From contig CM082589.2 in the NCBI GenBank assembly GCA_040954595.2, forward strand, positions 10,168,001 to 10,232,000: a stretch of DNA of 64,000 bases, written 5' to 3'. Position numbers and translations under genes: made by a program. The DNA is from Balanoglossus misakiensis. Taxonomy: Eukaryota > Hemichordata. Position 1 is the stretch's first letter; each line of letters starts with the position of its first letter. The notes beneath the pieces are model-generated. The model did no database searches. It was not told the DNA's origin and was given only the letters and a program-made list of their open reading frames with translations. Positions 32,880 to 44,730 of this stretch are shown piece by piece.

Positions 32880-34440
32880 GTTGTCATAATAATGTGTACA
32901 GTGAATATTTTGAAAACCAAGACTGGTACCAGTGGCACTTCTGGGAATTGTTATGTGGGGAAAAATGAAATCAGTTTTCTCAAAAAGGAGCTTTCTTGAT
33001 GGTACAAATAACATGGTCTGTGCCATTCCCAAAATGATTTTAATGTATTGAAGACCTGACAGTCACACAGAATAAATTCAATGAACTATTTGCCCAACAT
33101 GACAACTTTTCCCCACACAGATTTAGACGTGGTGGGTATGGCTGATTTGCCTCAAATCGGCCATACGCACCACATCTATTAATATTCATGATTTTACTTT
33201 TCATGTTTATGTACACTCTTATAACAATAGGAAATCTAGAGAATGGCTATTTCATCAAGTTGACAACCCCCGCATGTGTAAGTCATGTACATAAACAAAA
33301 ATAGTCTGGTGTGTGGAGCCTCCTCCCTTTTTACAGGAAGTACTTTCGAAAAATGTTTATGCAATCAGTTCACACTCATGATCAATTTTGTGTCAGAATT
33401 ATTGTCCAAGTCAGCATGCCATAGATATATTGATGAAATAAACATTGGGACCAATAGGATTAAGGGAGGTGTGACTGGTCCAACCTGTTCAGTTTTAGTG
33501 TGGGGGGAAAAGCTGGAAGGAAAGCAGACCTAAATTACTGACAAAGAAATACAACAAATCTTGTCTCATTCTTATTTTCAATTCCTCTAGTTTTTCCATG
33601 GTACCAGTGTGGAAGCACTGATGATAACCTCTGACAGACAGTTTTAAATGACGACAATCATCTTACTCTTATGCACATATGCGTTAATTTTGTGTGTACA
33701 AAATAACGTCCAATCCAAATATTCTGCACAATTTTATGTGCGTGCATTCATATAGTGGACTGCCTTCGCTTCCTTCTATATTTCTTGCATGCCAGATAAG
33801 AAGAATTTAGTTTTGTTTCTTCTTTTCACTCAATTTGCTGTCTTTTCCTAATCTATGACACAGACTATGGTTGCCGCCACCTTGTCTGTTGTTAAGACAG
33901 CACTTGTGGCATAGATAACAATTTTGTAACTAGAGTCTCTGCTTTGGCAAATGTGTGTTAGATGAACATTACACTTTAACAAAAGTCTGCTTAGAATTTA
34001 AATCATATTCTCTTCAAAATGTCTGCATCTGAGAACATGGTGAATTAAAGCTGCAAGCAGTGTTCACTGGGCCCAAGCAATTCCCAGGGTTCCTACAGAA
34101 TGCTAAGGATTATCTGCTGTAGATACCCAAAATTTTGTCAAAAAGTTTTGATCCTAAACTGATCTATGTCCTACAAAATCTAAACTTCTAGATCTATTGG
34201 TTAGCCTAGAATTAGGAGTGTACATAATTAATTAGGTCAACAGGGGTCTTGAAACTAACCATCAATTTTAGACACAGCCTAAATCAATTTCCCATTGTAC
34301 AGTAACTAACTATATGCCGCCCTAAATTTCAGTCTGATTGACAAATGTAAAGAAAATTAAAAAGAAGTGTCTCCTGATACATTGCCATTTGCTGTGAAGT
34401 GACTTTAAAAGAAAACTGTTTTGTTTGTATTTAACTGCAG
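32880..34440. other. Intronic sequence
   Basis: Apart from the hairpin, no gene seen. 34045-34090 carries GCTGCAAGCAG and GGGCCCAAGC, phrases seen in interspersed repeats of several aquatic animals; not enough for a call. Confidence 0.4.
33125..33177. repeat. Isolated hairpin
   Basis: Arms GTGGTGGGTATGGCTGATTT and AAATCGGCCATACGCACCAC pair over about 24 bp with three mismatches around a tiny loop. It could be the remnant of a miniature element or of an inverted duplication. Confidence 0.6.
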
Positions 34441-34689
34441 CAGCAGCAACAAGCCAGCGGAACAAAAGCAACCATTCCACCACCACAACAACAAACATGG
34501 CAACAACAACAACAACAGCAACAGTTATCACAACAACAACAACAACAGCTGTAACTAGGACAACAGCCACGGCCGCGACCACAGGTACCTCAGATGGACT
34601 TGGCACCCAGCATGCAACAAACACTGCAACAATCATGTAGTAATCTGCTGGCTGTTGACATGAGTCTTTTTGATATTCCGAATCAATAA
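34441..34689 (+). CDS. Terminal low-complexity exon h
   Basis: Acceptor TATTTAACTGCAG. Frame 1 reads poly-Gln blocks, TAA at 34552-34554 where Gln or similar would fit, then LGQQPRPRPQVPQMDLAPSM and a final stop at 34687-34689 overlapping an AATAAA signal (34684-34689). Frame 3 is open as Thr-rich sequence (STTTTTNMATTTTTATVITT) to a TAG at 34638. Both frames are phase-compatible with exon g. A Thr-rich tail would suit a secreted EGF protein (mucin-like), a Gln-rich tail a nuclear one. Confidence 0.45.
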
Positions 34690-35234
34690 ATTCTTACAGG
34701 AAACTGACTATAATGAACAGGAGACTGTTCATGCCTTCATTACCGTTGTAACTTCTATATACTAAATGAAACCCAGATGCCCAAAGAAATGTCAGAAAAT
34801 TCTCAAGGTTTTTTCCAGACAGTCAAGTATTGGGGATTTGGAATATTTATCACTCTCATTTACTGTATACAGACATATCCATTCCAAAGCTATCACCTCC
34901 ACTCATTCTTCAGTGTTCCTTGATTTAAAAAAAAAAATTTAAACAGATCAAATAACACGAAATTGTTATTCCAGTGTAGTAACATAATATACTCGGTCTG
35001 TACTAATTCTTGCATTAGCTTTACATTGTTTCCATCATAATGCCTTATTTCAATATAACCATATTTGTATGCTGGGAGGATGTAACTAGTTGTCAGTGTC
35101 TATTGTAATACAAAGTATGCCATACACAAAGCAACTGTGCATTGTCTTCTGGTGTGAAAAAATGATACTTAGGATGTATGTAAAATGGGAAATTTTCATG
35201 AGAGATAAATTCGCCCGAATCATGCAAGTGCTAA

Positions 35235-35395
35235 AAAAACACGAAACTAAAAAGTCGCGTAAACATGTTTTTCAGAAATAATGATGAATTGAAATTCGAG
35301 AATGCGAAAATTAATCGTTGCATAACAGTTGCCACATTTGATATTATGAAAATTTCCCGTTGCGAAAATTTCATGTTTTACAGTATATAGCCATA
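35235..35395 (+). repeat. Dispersed repeat, copy 2
   Basis: Second copy of the family at 12770-12945, same phrase order, ending TTTTACAGTATATA. Confidence 0.55.
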
Positions 35396-35430
35396 TTTTT
35401 TCCACTTCCAAAACTAACATCAAGAGTGAT

Positions 35431-35716
35431 GCATGCCACTGGCCCAATAAAGCCTGATAGCTCTTGCTGGGAATTGTGATGTAACTACCATCCCCCTTAA
35501 AGTCACTGACATAAACTGAACAATGGCGATTGTGTGTAAGGTTATAGTAAAGGCAAGGCTAATTTAAATTTAAAATGGTACCAATCCTTAATCACACATA
35601 TGTATCCTTTGACCAATCATTGGAAAAACAAAGTCCGTGATTGACTTCAAAGTAATGCTAATTACATCACGATTCCCTGCAAGGGGTATCATGCTTTATT
35701 GGGCCAGTGGCATGCA
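35431..35716. mobile_element. Foldback miniature element
   Basis: Inverted arms of about 55 bp: GCATGCCACTGGCCCAATAA at the left, mirrored TTATTGGGCCAGTGGCATGC at the right, with GGGAATTGTGATGTAA also mirrored. The flanks are palindromic (GCATGC), so the target duplication is ambiguous. Confidence 0.75.
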
Positions 35717-35719
35717 TAG

Positions 35720-36854
35720 TTTTTTGAAAGCAAAGCAGATAAAATACAGCTATATACTAGACTAATACCTTATTAACTCCTGATCATTGGAGAATGTATC
35801 TCTAAAGTTACTCTCTATCGCTCCCTCAGGGAAGAGAGCAATAGACAGCTCTTTCAGTGTCAGAACTTCCAGTTGTATACCAATCATTTGTATTACCCAA
35901 TCACAGACTTTGTGTTATTGGTCATTTATCTATCCAATTGAAACTCACATGTTCATTGGAGCATTACACCAAAGAAGTCACACTATAACAGTGACAATAC
36001 AACACTTGCAAAAACATGGATTGCTCAGGTCAGCCTATCTGGTTCTAGATTATGTGACCCAACTAATGCAGCTATAATGAATGTGTTTGGTTATATACAG
36101 AGAATTGTAGGTTGTATGAGACATGTTAATATTACACTCTAGCATGGGGCAATGTATATTTATCATGTGAAAGCCACGAAGTCACTAGCTCTTGATGTTC
36201 ATTTTCTATTTTTGTTGTTGAATAATTTGTTATGAAATTGGATTGAAGCTGAACTCACAGCATATGTGTGGACATAACACGTTTATACGTCCATGTAATA
36301 ATTTTTGTTAAAGCCAAACAATTAAATATCACCATTATAACAAAATTAACAACAATCTAACCCCGGGGCTGTCACTAATTTGAATGGATACCGATCCAGA
36401 GTTAATGTTTCATTGGGAAGTCTAACAGTGTTTTGAAATGTCACATTGTAATTTGAAAGTTTGGGCTTGGGCAGTGACAATGACATTGTTTGTGTACACA
36501 ATTTGAAATGGAGCTCTTTGAAAAGAGAAAAGTGGTGTGTGGAAAAGAATGAAGTCTTTGGGCTTATATCAGGTGCCTTCATTTGACTCTCAAGGAGAGT
36601 TTTGTAAAACAATTAACTTGTTGTGTGTCAGCATTATTGGGAAAGATTAAGCACACACATGTATACAGGTTAGATAAAAATGGAAAATTACCATCAGCCT
36701 TTTTTCTTAGCACTCTCACCATTCACCCCCAGTTCCCTGTGTAGACATCCAACTTTTCCAACAGAAACAATGGATTTGGACCGAACCATTAGTTCATTTG
36801 AATACCGGTATGTATGTAATATCTGTATTTATAACATACCTCATGCTAACACTG
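35720..36854. other. Non-coding stretch
   Basis: No gene recognised; open frames at 35787-36077 and 36346-36612 lack splice borders and family resemblance. Confidence 0.4.
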
Positions 36855-37119
36855 TGTCATGATTCGCCAGAATCCGTCAGGTGATAAGAAAATAGAATCG
36901 ACTATGAATCCCTTGGGGAAATAGCAGAAAATATATAAACTGGTCACGTGACCAAAGGGATATAAAAGAATCCCATGCATATACATAGTCAGTTCACCTC
37001 TGTAGCCAGACTGGCCATACATATGAACTGATGATGTCCCTGTTTTAGGCATATGGCTTGTGAAACTGTTAAACCATTTTGTTGTGTTTTGTGTTTGGTG
37101 ATCGGCAAAATCCGTGACA
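36855..37119. mobile_element. Possible solo LTR
   Basis: 265 bp with TGTCA and TGACA at its ends and related AATCCGT phrases near both. An internal GGTCACGTGACC palindrome and a TATA-like GGGATATAAAAG are placed as in a retroelement promoter. No clear 5-bp target duplication, so the call is tentative. Confidence 0.3.
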
Positions 37120-37919
37120 AGCATGGTAGAATCAAACTATTAGATGCATGTTAAGAAATATAGTCAATTATTAGGAAGTGACCATAGTTGCCAAACGATT
37201 AAAATCACATTTTTAATAACAATATTCACATGTCATTGTTTCTACATTTCTAGAATTTCAGCCATTCATTTTATGTTTGTGTAAAGAATGACACCCTGAG
37301 GCTGTTGAATCATGTATAGTGCTGAAGGGAAGGGGGGACACCACTCCTAAATTTCTTTCATTTTGCAAAAGATGCTAAGTTGGTTTATTTTTTTCCGGAT
37401 ATTGCTTATATTGTAATGAAAGTTTGGTATGTTATGCAGTTCTTAAGAAGAGCTTTTGACAAACATTTCAGTGTACTTTCAAGACTGCTAGAGTATGTAC
37501 ATAGTGTATGCAGCGTTAGGAAGAAATATCTTTGATATTTTTATTCTAACAATTTTCCTATCAGGATAAACAAGTAGACAGAGATATCATGTTAGGATTT
37601 TTGCATACATAAAATAAATATTCTGATAAAATGAGTGCTTTTGTCTGTCTCTTTGATTTCAGGTGAGGATCAGCCGCTCCAACAAATGGTCTGCTTACTT
37701 CCCTTTTTCATCTGATTAAAATCAAATGTAGTGTTAGGCGCTGGTGATGATTTTGGCTATTCTGTTCTCAGTTGTTAGCTGGGAACTACTGGTCAGATTG
37801 CTTTGAAAAGTGGTATGCATGTTTCTTATGCCAAGATCATAGAGCTATATAAGTTCTAAGCTAACATCGTGAATTGTCTACTTTTTATGAATGTTTTGTC
37901 TTTTAACACAATGGTAAAA
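37120..37919. other. Non-coding stretch
   Basis: No supported gene. An acceptor-like CTTTGATTTCAG at 37662 opens a short frame (VRISRSNKWSAYFPFSSD) that could be a terminal exon but has no partner. Confidence 0.35.
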
Positions 37920-39110
37920 TATTTTCTATGAAAGTAATTGGCTGATTTCTTTAACATTTAGTATAAATCTTCCTATAGGTGTAATTGTTGCAAAGTTTGC
38001 ACATTTGTAATTATGAGCCAAATTTTGCAATTTTTGGTCAAAAATCGTTTTCTCTGAAACCTCGTGCTTGTCAGATTGCTTTGGGAATTGGTAGGCATGT
38101 TCTCAGGGTTAAGCAATTGTAAGTTGTTTGAAAATTTTGTTGAAATTTGCTTATTTGTGTTCTTGAGGTAACTTGTGATTTTCTTGTTGAAACCACTTGT
38201 CAGATTGCTTTGAACTTTGGTAAGCATGTTCTCATCGAAGTAAGATATTGTATAATTTTGGTGATGTTTGCATTTTTGTGTTTGGCAGTTTTGGGACAGT
38301 TTTTTTAAATTAGATCATATCTATTTGTTTGGTATTAGGTCATTAACAAAAAATTAAGTCATAGAGTTGGTCACACATATTACTTATAGCACAAGTTTGA
38401 AAAAAATGACCAGTTTGTGTCGCGTTATCTGCTTTCATTGAGGAGTAACAGCGCCCGCAAGTCAAGTGTTTATGTCACATTTGTATTGGTATATTCCAGT
38501 GGGACCTTATGAGATCGGTACGTTGCATCTGTATGGATGTATGGGAGTATGTCCATCCACATCAAAAACTTGAAGACTGCTACGCGTACAACCTCGATAT
38601 TTGGTGTGTAGATGCATACCGGGTTGTAGATGGGAGTTTGTTCAAACGAAGTTGACATTGCCAAAAATATGCAAATTTTCTGGGAAAAACCTTAATTTGG
38701 TCAAAACTCAGAAACTCAGCAACCCCTGGTCATAATGATTCTGTATGTTTTGAGGTAATACTTTGAATTTTCTATTTTTCGCATTTGTTTGTCTTTTTCT
38801 ACATTTTTGTAAAAAAACTACCTTTCTGGAATTAATCAGCCCACCTCTTTGAAATTTAGTATGGAGCTTCATATAGGTGATCTGAGTTACTAAAGTTTTG
38901 TTTAAATTGCTGCAAAATTTGCGAGCAATTTTTACCTTTTTGATCATTTTTTAAATGTAAAACAGCTCATAGATTGCTTTGGAAATTTGCATGTATGTTT
39001 GTCAAATCAACTAGAAGAATTTAATATTATATTTTTGGGGTGATTTTTGCCATTTTTGGTCAAAACTCTTTCTCAGAACCCTCTACTCCATTGCTTTCAA
39101 ATTTGATTTA
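37920..39110 (-). repeat. Dispersed tandem repeat, CAAAGCAATCTGACAAGC family
   Basis: Irregular units of about 115-130 bp with, on the minus strand, ATGCCTACCAA, CAAAGCAATCTGACAAGC and GACCAAAAATTGCAAA. Related units are at 41390-41860 (minus) and 23930-24440 (plus, inside the transposon). Confidence 0.65.
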
Positions 39111-39539
39111 AAGGTTCCTGGGTGCGTTGTCATGATAATTTACAAAACCAATGATGAAAGTGTCAATGCTTTTTGTTGGCAATATCTTGTATTTTGGGGG
39201 CATATTTTCCAATTTTGAAAAATAATAGTTCCCAGTGTATTACTCTAAAATTGAGTTAATAGTATTGGAATTATAATGGAATCAAATTATAGGTAATTCG
39301 GAACTTTTATATTTTGTAGGGTATTTTGTTATATACAAAAACAAAATTCATCTCCGCGACCAGCTGTTCTTTTTGGTGCATGGACAGTGTTGGCCTGTCG
39401 ATTTATCTATATTTAGAAAATTTGATCAAATTCAAACTTGAATTGCATTGAATCAATTTTAATTCCCGCCAAGAACACTTTATTGACTACAAACGTTTGT
39501 TTTGTTGGATGGGTAAAATTTAAGACCTCTCGACCAACG

Positions 39540-41020
39540 CAGAGTGAAGTTTAATACTTTTGAAGTTGTCAAAATCGACTAAACAGAGCGAGAAAAACGG
39601 CAATTTGCGCTGTCGGCACATTTCTTCTCCTGCCTCGAATTATCGACACCAGGACCCCCCCCCCCAAAAAAAAATATCAATTATGGATCATCAAATAACT
39701 AGACTGCATCGTCCATGAAATCAAACTCGACGACAAAAAAACTTCGCCGATTCCGAGGTAAACGCATCCCGACAGGATAAGAACTCCGCTATTTGATGTC
39801 ATCTGATTTCTCTGTAAACATTGGTTGGTCGTTACTTCGGGAATGGCACTTAATCTTCTCGGTTCGGCCTTTAATTTCCATGACCCCGGTTGTTTCGGCC
39901 AAGACGCAAACTGGTTCTTCACTTTGTAGTTCAGTAAAGTTGGCGAATGGGATAGTCTGTTAATGGTGAATGCAGGGCTGAACGCAGTGCTAGCGAACGG
40001 GACAAATTGACATAATAAAAGCGAGCGTGTTGTCAGATTAGTGGGACTGTCATATCATGAACACAATACGGGAGGCGTGATAAGGGCATTATAAAGAGCG
40101 AGCGTGAAACAGACATGGAAACGATCGACAGTACGGTACAGTGGCTGTGGGTAGAGCGAGCATGTTGCTGTGCCGAACACATTCACCATGTTTGTTAAAT
40201 ACAACACACACCGACTTGACCTGCGGCCGCAGCTGCAGCTTCCTAACGCGCCTTAATCCAAGCAGTTTACGATCTCGTGGATCGTGGTTGGACCAACAAA
40301 ATGACCCAGAAAGAGAACCACATTAGGAAGTATTATAGGTCTGTTTCCTCAAAGTCGAATAGGTGCAAAACTTAACGCACATCAAAATGTTGCCCAGACA
40401 ACGGAAGTTAGCAGTTTGCTTGCTCGGTTTGAAATGCGCGGCTGTGGTAGAAAATTACCCCCTGTTCTTTGGGACGTGAGCCACCCCCCTGAGACAATGG
40501 TGCACTCACACTCGAGAACATAGGTTTGCTATTTGCATATACAAATGGAATATTCCTTCGAATGCGAGCATGTTCCAGTGCGTTCTAAAATAATAAAATA
40601 TGCAGCTATAGCATGTATGCATATTCATTAGTGTGTCGTAATGCTAACTATGGTCTGTGATTGGGTAACAAGTCCCACTCTCCATAACAACAGGTGATCA
40701 TTGACCCGTTTCCGGTGTGCGACGCCGGGTTTCGACCACTTTCCTTCTTACTGCCGCGGGATCAAGACGTCTTTTCGGTAGGCTCATAATCCAGTCATTG
40801 CTTTTAGTACCATAGCCTATGTAGCTACGTTACCGTCGCTCGATTGTTTAGTCTGGTATTAGGTGATTTGCAGCTATCCGTTCAACACCTTGTAGTTGAA
40901 CAGAAGTAGGTCTTATTCCAGAAAAAAATCCGAGCTACGGGCGTGCAGCTAGCCATGCCTCTCGGCCATTCTGTGTATGGCTTCGCTGCTGACCCTGAGG
41001 TCATAATCGAGAAAGTCTAG
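39540..41020. other. CpG-rich stretch
   Basis: CG dinucleotides are clearly denser than in the flanks (for example ACTTCGCCGATTCCGAGG, GTGTGCGACGCCGGGTTTCG, CTGCCGCGGGATCAAGACGT). It could be a promoter-associated region or an unmethylated repeat. No start exon was recognised on either strand. Confidence 0.4.
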
Positions 41021-41389
41021 ACATATTTATAGGGTTATACTCTGTGAGAATTTTATTGCTAGGCCTCTTGCCTAAGCGCACGTAGAGCCAGTGTTTGCAT
41101 TTTTTTTTAATTTTACGGTTTAAACGTGGTTGGTGTATTTTCGCTTTTCTGTTTGTTTTTTCGTAACATTTTACTGTTTACATGTTGTTGGCGTATTTTC
41201 GCTTTTCTGGTGTGATTTCCACCTCACTGTTGGCATACTTAAACAATTATCCTAATTTTTATTGGGCAAACCGATAAAACCAAAACCACCACAAGTAAAG
41301 AAAATTGTAATCTGTTTGGTGATAACCCTTTTAGCTTTGAGAGATAACCGATTTGATGTTTTAGTAAAACCAAATTTTTGACCAGGGTG

Positions 41390-41860
41390 ACAAGCATTTT
41401 TTTCTCTGAGAGTCGTGTTGCTTTGAAGCATACATTTGGATATATGGTCCCATTTGATGAAAACCTGGTTGATGAAAAATGTGCATATTTATAATTTTGT
41501 AGAATTTTTTGTCTTTTTTGGTCAAAAATTGTTTTATCTAAAACTGCTTGTCAGATTGCTTTCAAATTTTGCAGGGTTGTTCCTTGGGAATAATTAAGTG
41601 AGATGTTTTAGAAAAATACTTGAAATATGCATATTTGCGTTTTGTGTGTGATAGTTTTGGAATTTTTCATTAAAAATTATTTTCTTTCAAACTGATTGTC
41701 AGATTGCCTTGAGCTTTGGTAGGCATGTTCCCTGAAGCGATTGACGTAAGATATTGTACAATTTTGGTGAAAATACTGATTTTTCTGAAACTGCATATGG
41801 GATTGCTTTGAAATTTGATAGTATTATTGCAATGGGTAACCCAAGTTTTGTCTGATTGTG
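41390..41860 (-). repeat. Dispersed tandem repeat, second cluster
   Basis: Units with CTGCTTGTCAGATTGCTTTC and TGGTAGGCATGTTC as at 37920-39110. Confidence 0.6.
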
Positions 41861-42542
41861 TTGATTTCCCTATACTGAGACTCGCCAAGTACACTATATG
41901 TTTATATCACTAGAGAGTTCAGAATCCAATATGGCCGCCATACGAACTGGGACATACTGTGTAATCTGATTATTTTCTAAACTTGTCATATTTTAATTTC
42001 TCGATCTCACAAATGAAAATGAAATGCCAAAAACTTAGTAACTTTCGTTTCTTCCCGCTTGGTGTCCATTAAAGTCTTTTTCCTCCCACTGGGAAAGTGG
42101 CTAGAGTCAATATGTGCATAATGGCAGCATTATATGGCACTGAATAAATGGCAGGGGTGTTTACATCTCCTAATTTGTTTTCACTTAAACCATGATAAAT
42201 ATCTAACATTATATGATCATATTGTGTATGCAACTCGGAGATGCGTTTCACTTCAGGGTTGGAAGTTTGTTTAGTCAAGTCTGGGAAGTGACATGTCTTC
42301 AAAGTGACTGATGTTATCTGCTTAGAGCTGAATGCCCATGGGTGTTCTTTCCTAGAAATACATTTTCTTTGCATTTCATAGACCTGTGTATAATTATAAT
42401 TTCAGTTATATATTCTAATTTGTGTTTAGGTAGAGTATGCATGGAATTAAAATAATTATTCTGTAATTACCCAACAAAAATGTTTGTCTTACAATTGTCT
42501 AGCAAGTGGGTATTTTGATTGTTAATTTGCACAGGCAACATT

Positions 42543-42782
42543 ATGGAAGTAGCATAAAGAGTATTCGATAATATAGCAGACCTTCTAGCCAGAAAGAAGA
42601 GCTTAGAAGATTTATCAGCTCATAATATTCCTTTAACCAATGAACTTTATATGAACTTGCACACCTGCCTTCAAGATACAGGGATTAATGTTCAGGAAAC
42701 CTTACCAGCTCTAGTACATTTATTTCAGCCAGAAATTGAATTACCAGAAAAAAAAATCAGTAATGTTACAAAGAAACAGTAA
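42543..42782 (+). pseudogene. Unrecognised broken coding fragment
   Basis: From ATG at 42543 the frame reads M-E-V-A, then TAA at 42555-42557, then 74 open codons (RVFDNIADLLARKKSLEDLS, NELYMNLHTCLQDTGINVQE, ALVHLFQPEIELPEKK) to TAA at 42780. Composition is strongly protein-like, helical and charged, unlike the surrounding A/T-rich text. An acceptor-like TTTGCACAG precedes the ATG by about 8 bp, so it may be an exon. The family is not recognised. It may be a decayed gene or transposon accessory exon, with the stop as the disabling change. Confidence 0.45.
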
Positions 42783-43720
42783 GAAAATAAATGGAGAAAG
42801 CCAGCAAGGAAGGCAGAAAAGTGGAATACATGAAATACACAGTTTGCTTAAACTACATGTGTATGCAGTAAAAACTGTATGGTGCAAGGACGTTCAGTTT
42901 TATGATTTATAGCCAGCCAGTCTTTCCATGCATATCATACCAAAATTAATATGAAAATCGTGTAAATGTTAATAGACTACAAGGATAGTACAAATACATG
43001 TAGACATTACACTATCCAACTTTCTCCACTTTTGATATCTGCCCAACACAGGCAAGCAAAAGGGCCGATCTGAGAGTTTGACTTGAATGATGGCAATTTT
43101 TGCTGTCCAGAAGTAACTGTATAAAATATTTTTGGTAGTAGTATTATTGCTCAAAATACACAAGAATTTAAATATTTCCACTCACTACAGTGATTGAACT
43201 GATTTTCAGCAAATTGCAGTGTATAAACAGATATTGCCATCTAATGAAATATCAATCCAATATGGCCGCCCATTTGCAATGGTAAAATGCTAGGTTTTTC
43301 CTTTTTTGAGCGCCTGGGAATTTAAATTGTAATCCAGATATCAAAAACTGAAGTCACTATCTGTATCTGCACATATATTGTAATATATTCTGAAAATTTC
43401 GTTACAATTAGATCAACTATGATTGAGACACGGAACATCAAACATTGCAAAATTTCATATTTCCCATGGTGCCATGCAAAAAATAGAGAGATTTTCTTTA
43501 CAAGTTTAGATGATCTCCTGTAAAACTGAAAGAAGTATTCTTCTGTGAATCGTGCATAATTTTTTGAAAAATGTTGAAGATACTTGAGAATATCAGTATT
43601 TTTTGATGCTTTTGTACCTTGAAAACTGGTGAACCGATTTTGATAATTTTCTTTATTATAACCTACAAAGACCTATAAAATTTTTTATCAGTAAAATAAA
43701 CAGCCTTATATAATTTTACC

Positions 43721-43998
43721 GGTCCAGCTGTTACAGAGACCACCGGCTATTTTATTATAAACTGGTGGTAGGTCAGTGAATGCCTCTGTCTGATTGGACT
43801 AATTAGCTTGTCATACTCGCATATATTTTACAGACAGTTTTTGGACAAAAATCAGTTGTGGTCCAGCTGTTACAGAGACCACCGGTTATTTTATTATAAA
43901 CTGGTGGTAGGTCAGTGAATGCCTCTGTCTGATTGGACTAATTAGCTTGTCATACTCGCATGTATTTTACAGACAGTTTTTGGACAAAAATCTGTTTT
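43721..43998 (+). repeat. Tandem duplication, 139-bp unit
   Basis: Two nearly identical copies starting GGTCCAGCTGTTACAGAGAC at 43721 and 43860. Each includes a CCACCGG...ACTGGTGG inverted pair. Confidence 0.85.
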
Positions 43999-44730
43999 TT
44001 TAGTGCTGCTTGTAAGATTGCAGTGACACATAACACTTGATTGAGCATGGTGAATTTTTTTATGTTTCCATAGTATTTGAATATTTTTGCCATATATGCT
44101 TGCCAATGTCGCCCGCGATTTAATTCTGGTGAATACCTAAAATCTGTGTAATCCCCAAATGGCACAACAGTTTCCTATACGCTATGTTTTAAGAAGTTAA
44201 TTATACATAGACATAGTGACCTCTGGCTTACCATTTCTAGCCATCCACAACAGATACAGAGTTTGCTTTCTGTTGGAACCATGCTAACTGCTTTGGCCCC
44301 TGTAATGTTGCATGTTCCTTTAATTGTCTTCTTCATGTTGGCCATATTGGATTTTCTGATAACCTCTTAAAGTTGACATTTTTCCAAAACTACATGGCCA
44401 ATCAAGTTCTAATTTACTGTCCCTTCCAATTTTTTTCAATAATATTGTTAGTGGTCATGCGACTTTGGATTCATTATGGATTGTTGAAAAATCTCATTTA
44501 ACATTTCCAAAATCTTTTTCTAATCAAGTTTTCAAGTGTATTGTGATTAGTTAAACCTTATTGGAGCCAAATTGGACTTTCTGAACTCTAATTAAAGACA
44601 AAGATTTCCTATTTCTAGCCTACTCATTTAAAGCACACATTCATTTTATTGATACGAGTCACCATATGTATAGAATACGTTACATTTTTTGGCAAATTTC
44701 ACATGTCCTTTGATTCAGATTTGTTAGAAC

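Noticed and set aside
32721-33032. Minus-strand Val/Leu-rich open frame
   Set aside because: Antisense of the CAA-rich exon g.
34040-34100. Similarity to an interspersed repeat beginning GCTGCAAGCAG
   Set aside because: Only short phrases match memory of such repeats; borders cannot be seen.
34322-34636. Minus-strand Val-rich open frame (VVVVVITVAVVVVVAMFVVV)
   Set aside because: Antisense reading of the CAA/ACA repeats of exon h.
12969-34689. Use of a ciliate-type code with TAA as Gln
   Set aside because: Introns, EGF modules and transposon types are animal, and TAA acts as a plausible terminator elsewhere (for example 25921).
36855-37119. Full LTR retrotransposon
   Set aside because: No second LTR, primer-binding site or gag/pol frame nearby; kept only as a tentative solo LTR.
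37663-37720. Possible additional terminal exon (VRISRSNKWSAYFPFSSD)
   Set aside because: Acceptor-like site only; exon h already ends with a stop and an AATAAA signal, and no donor joins in a convincing phase.
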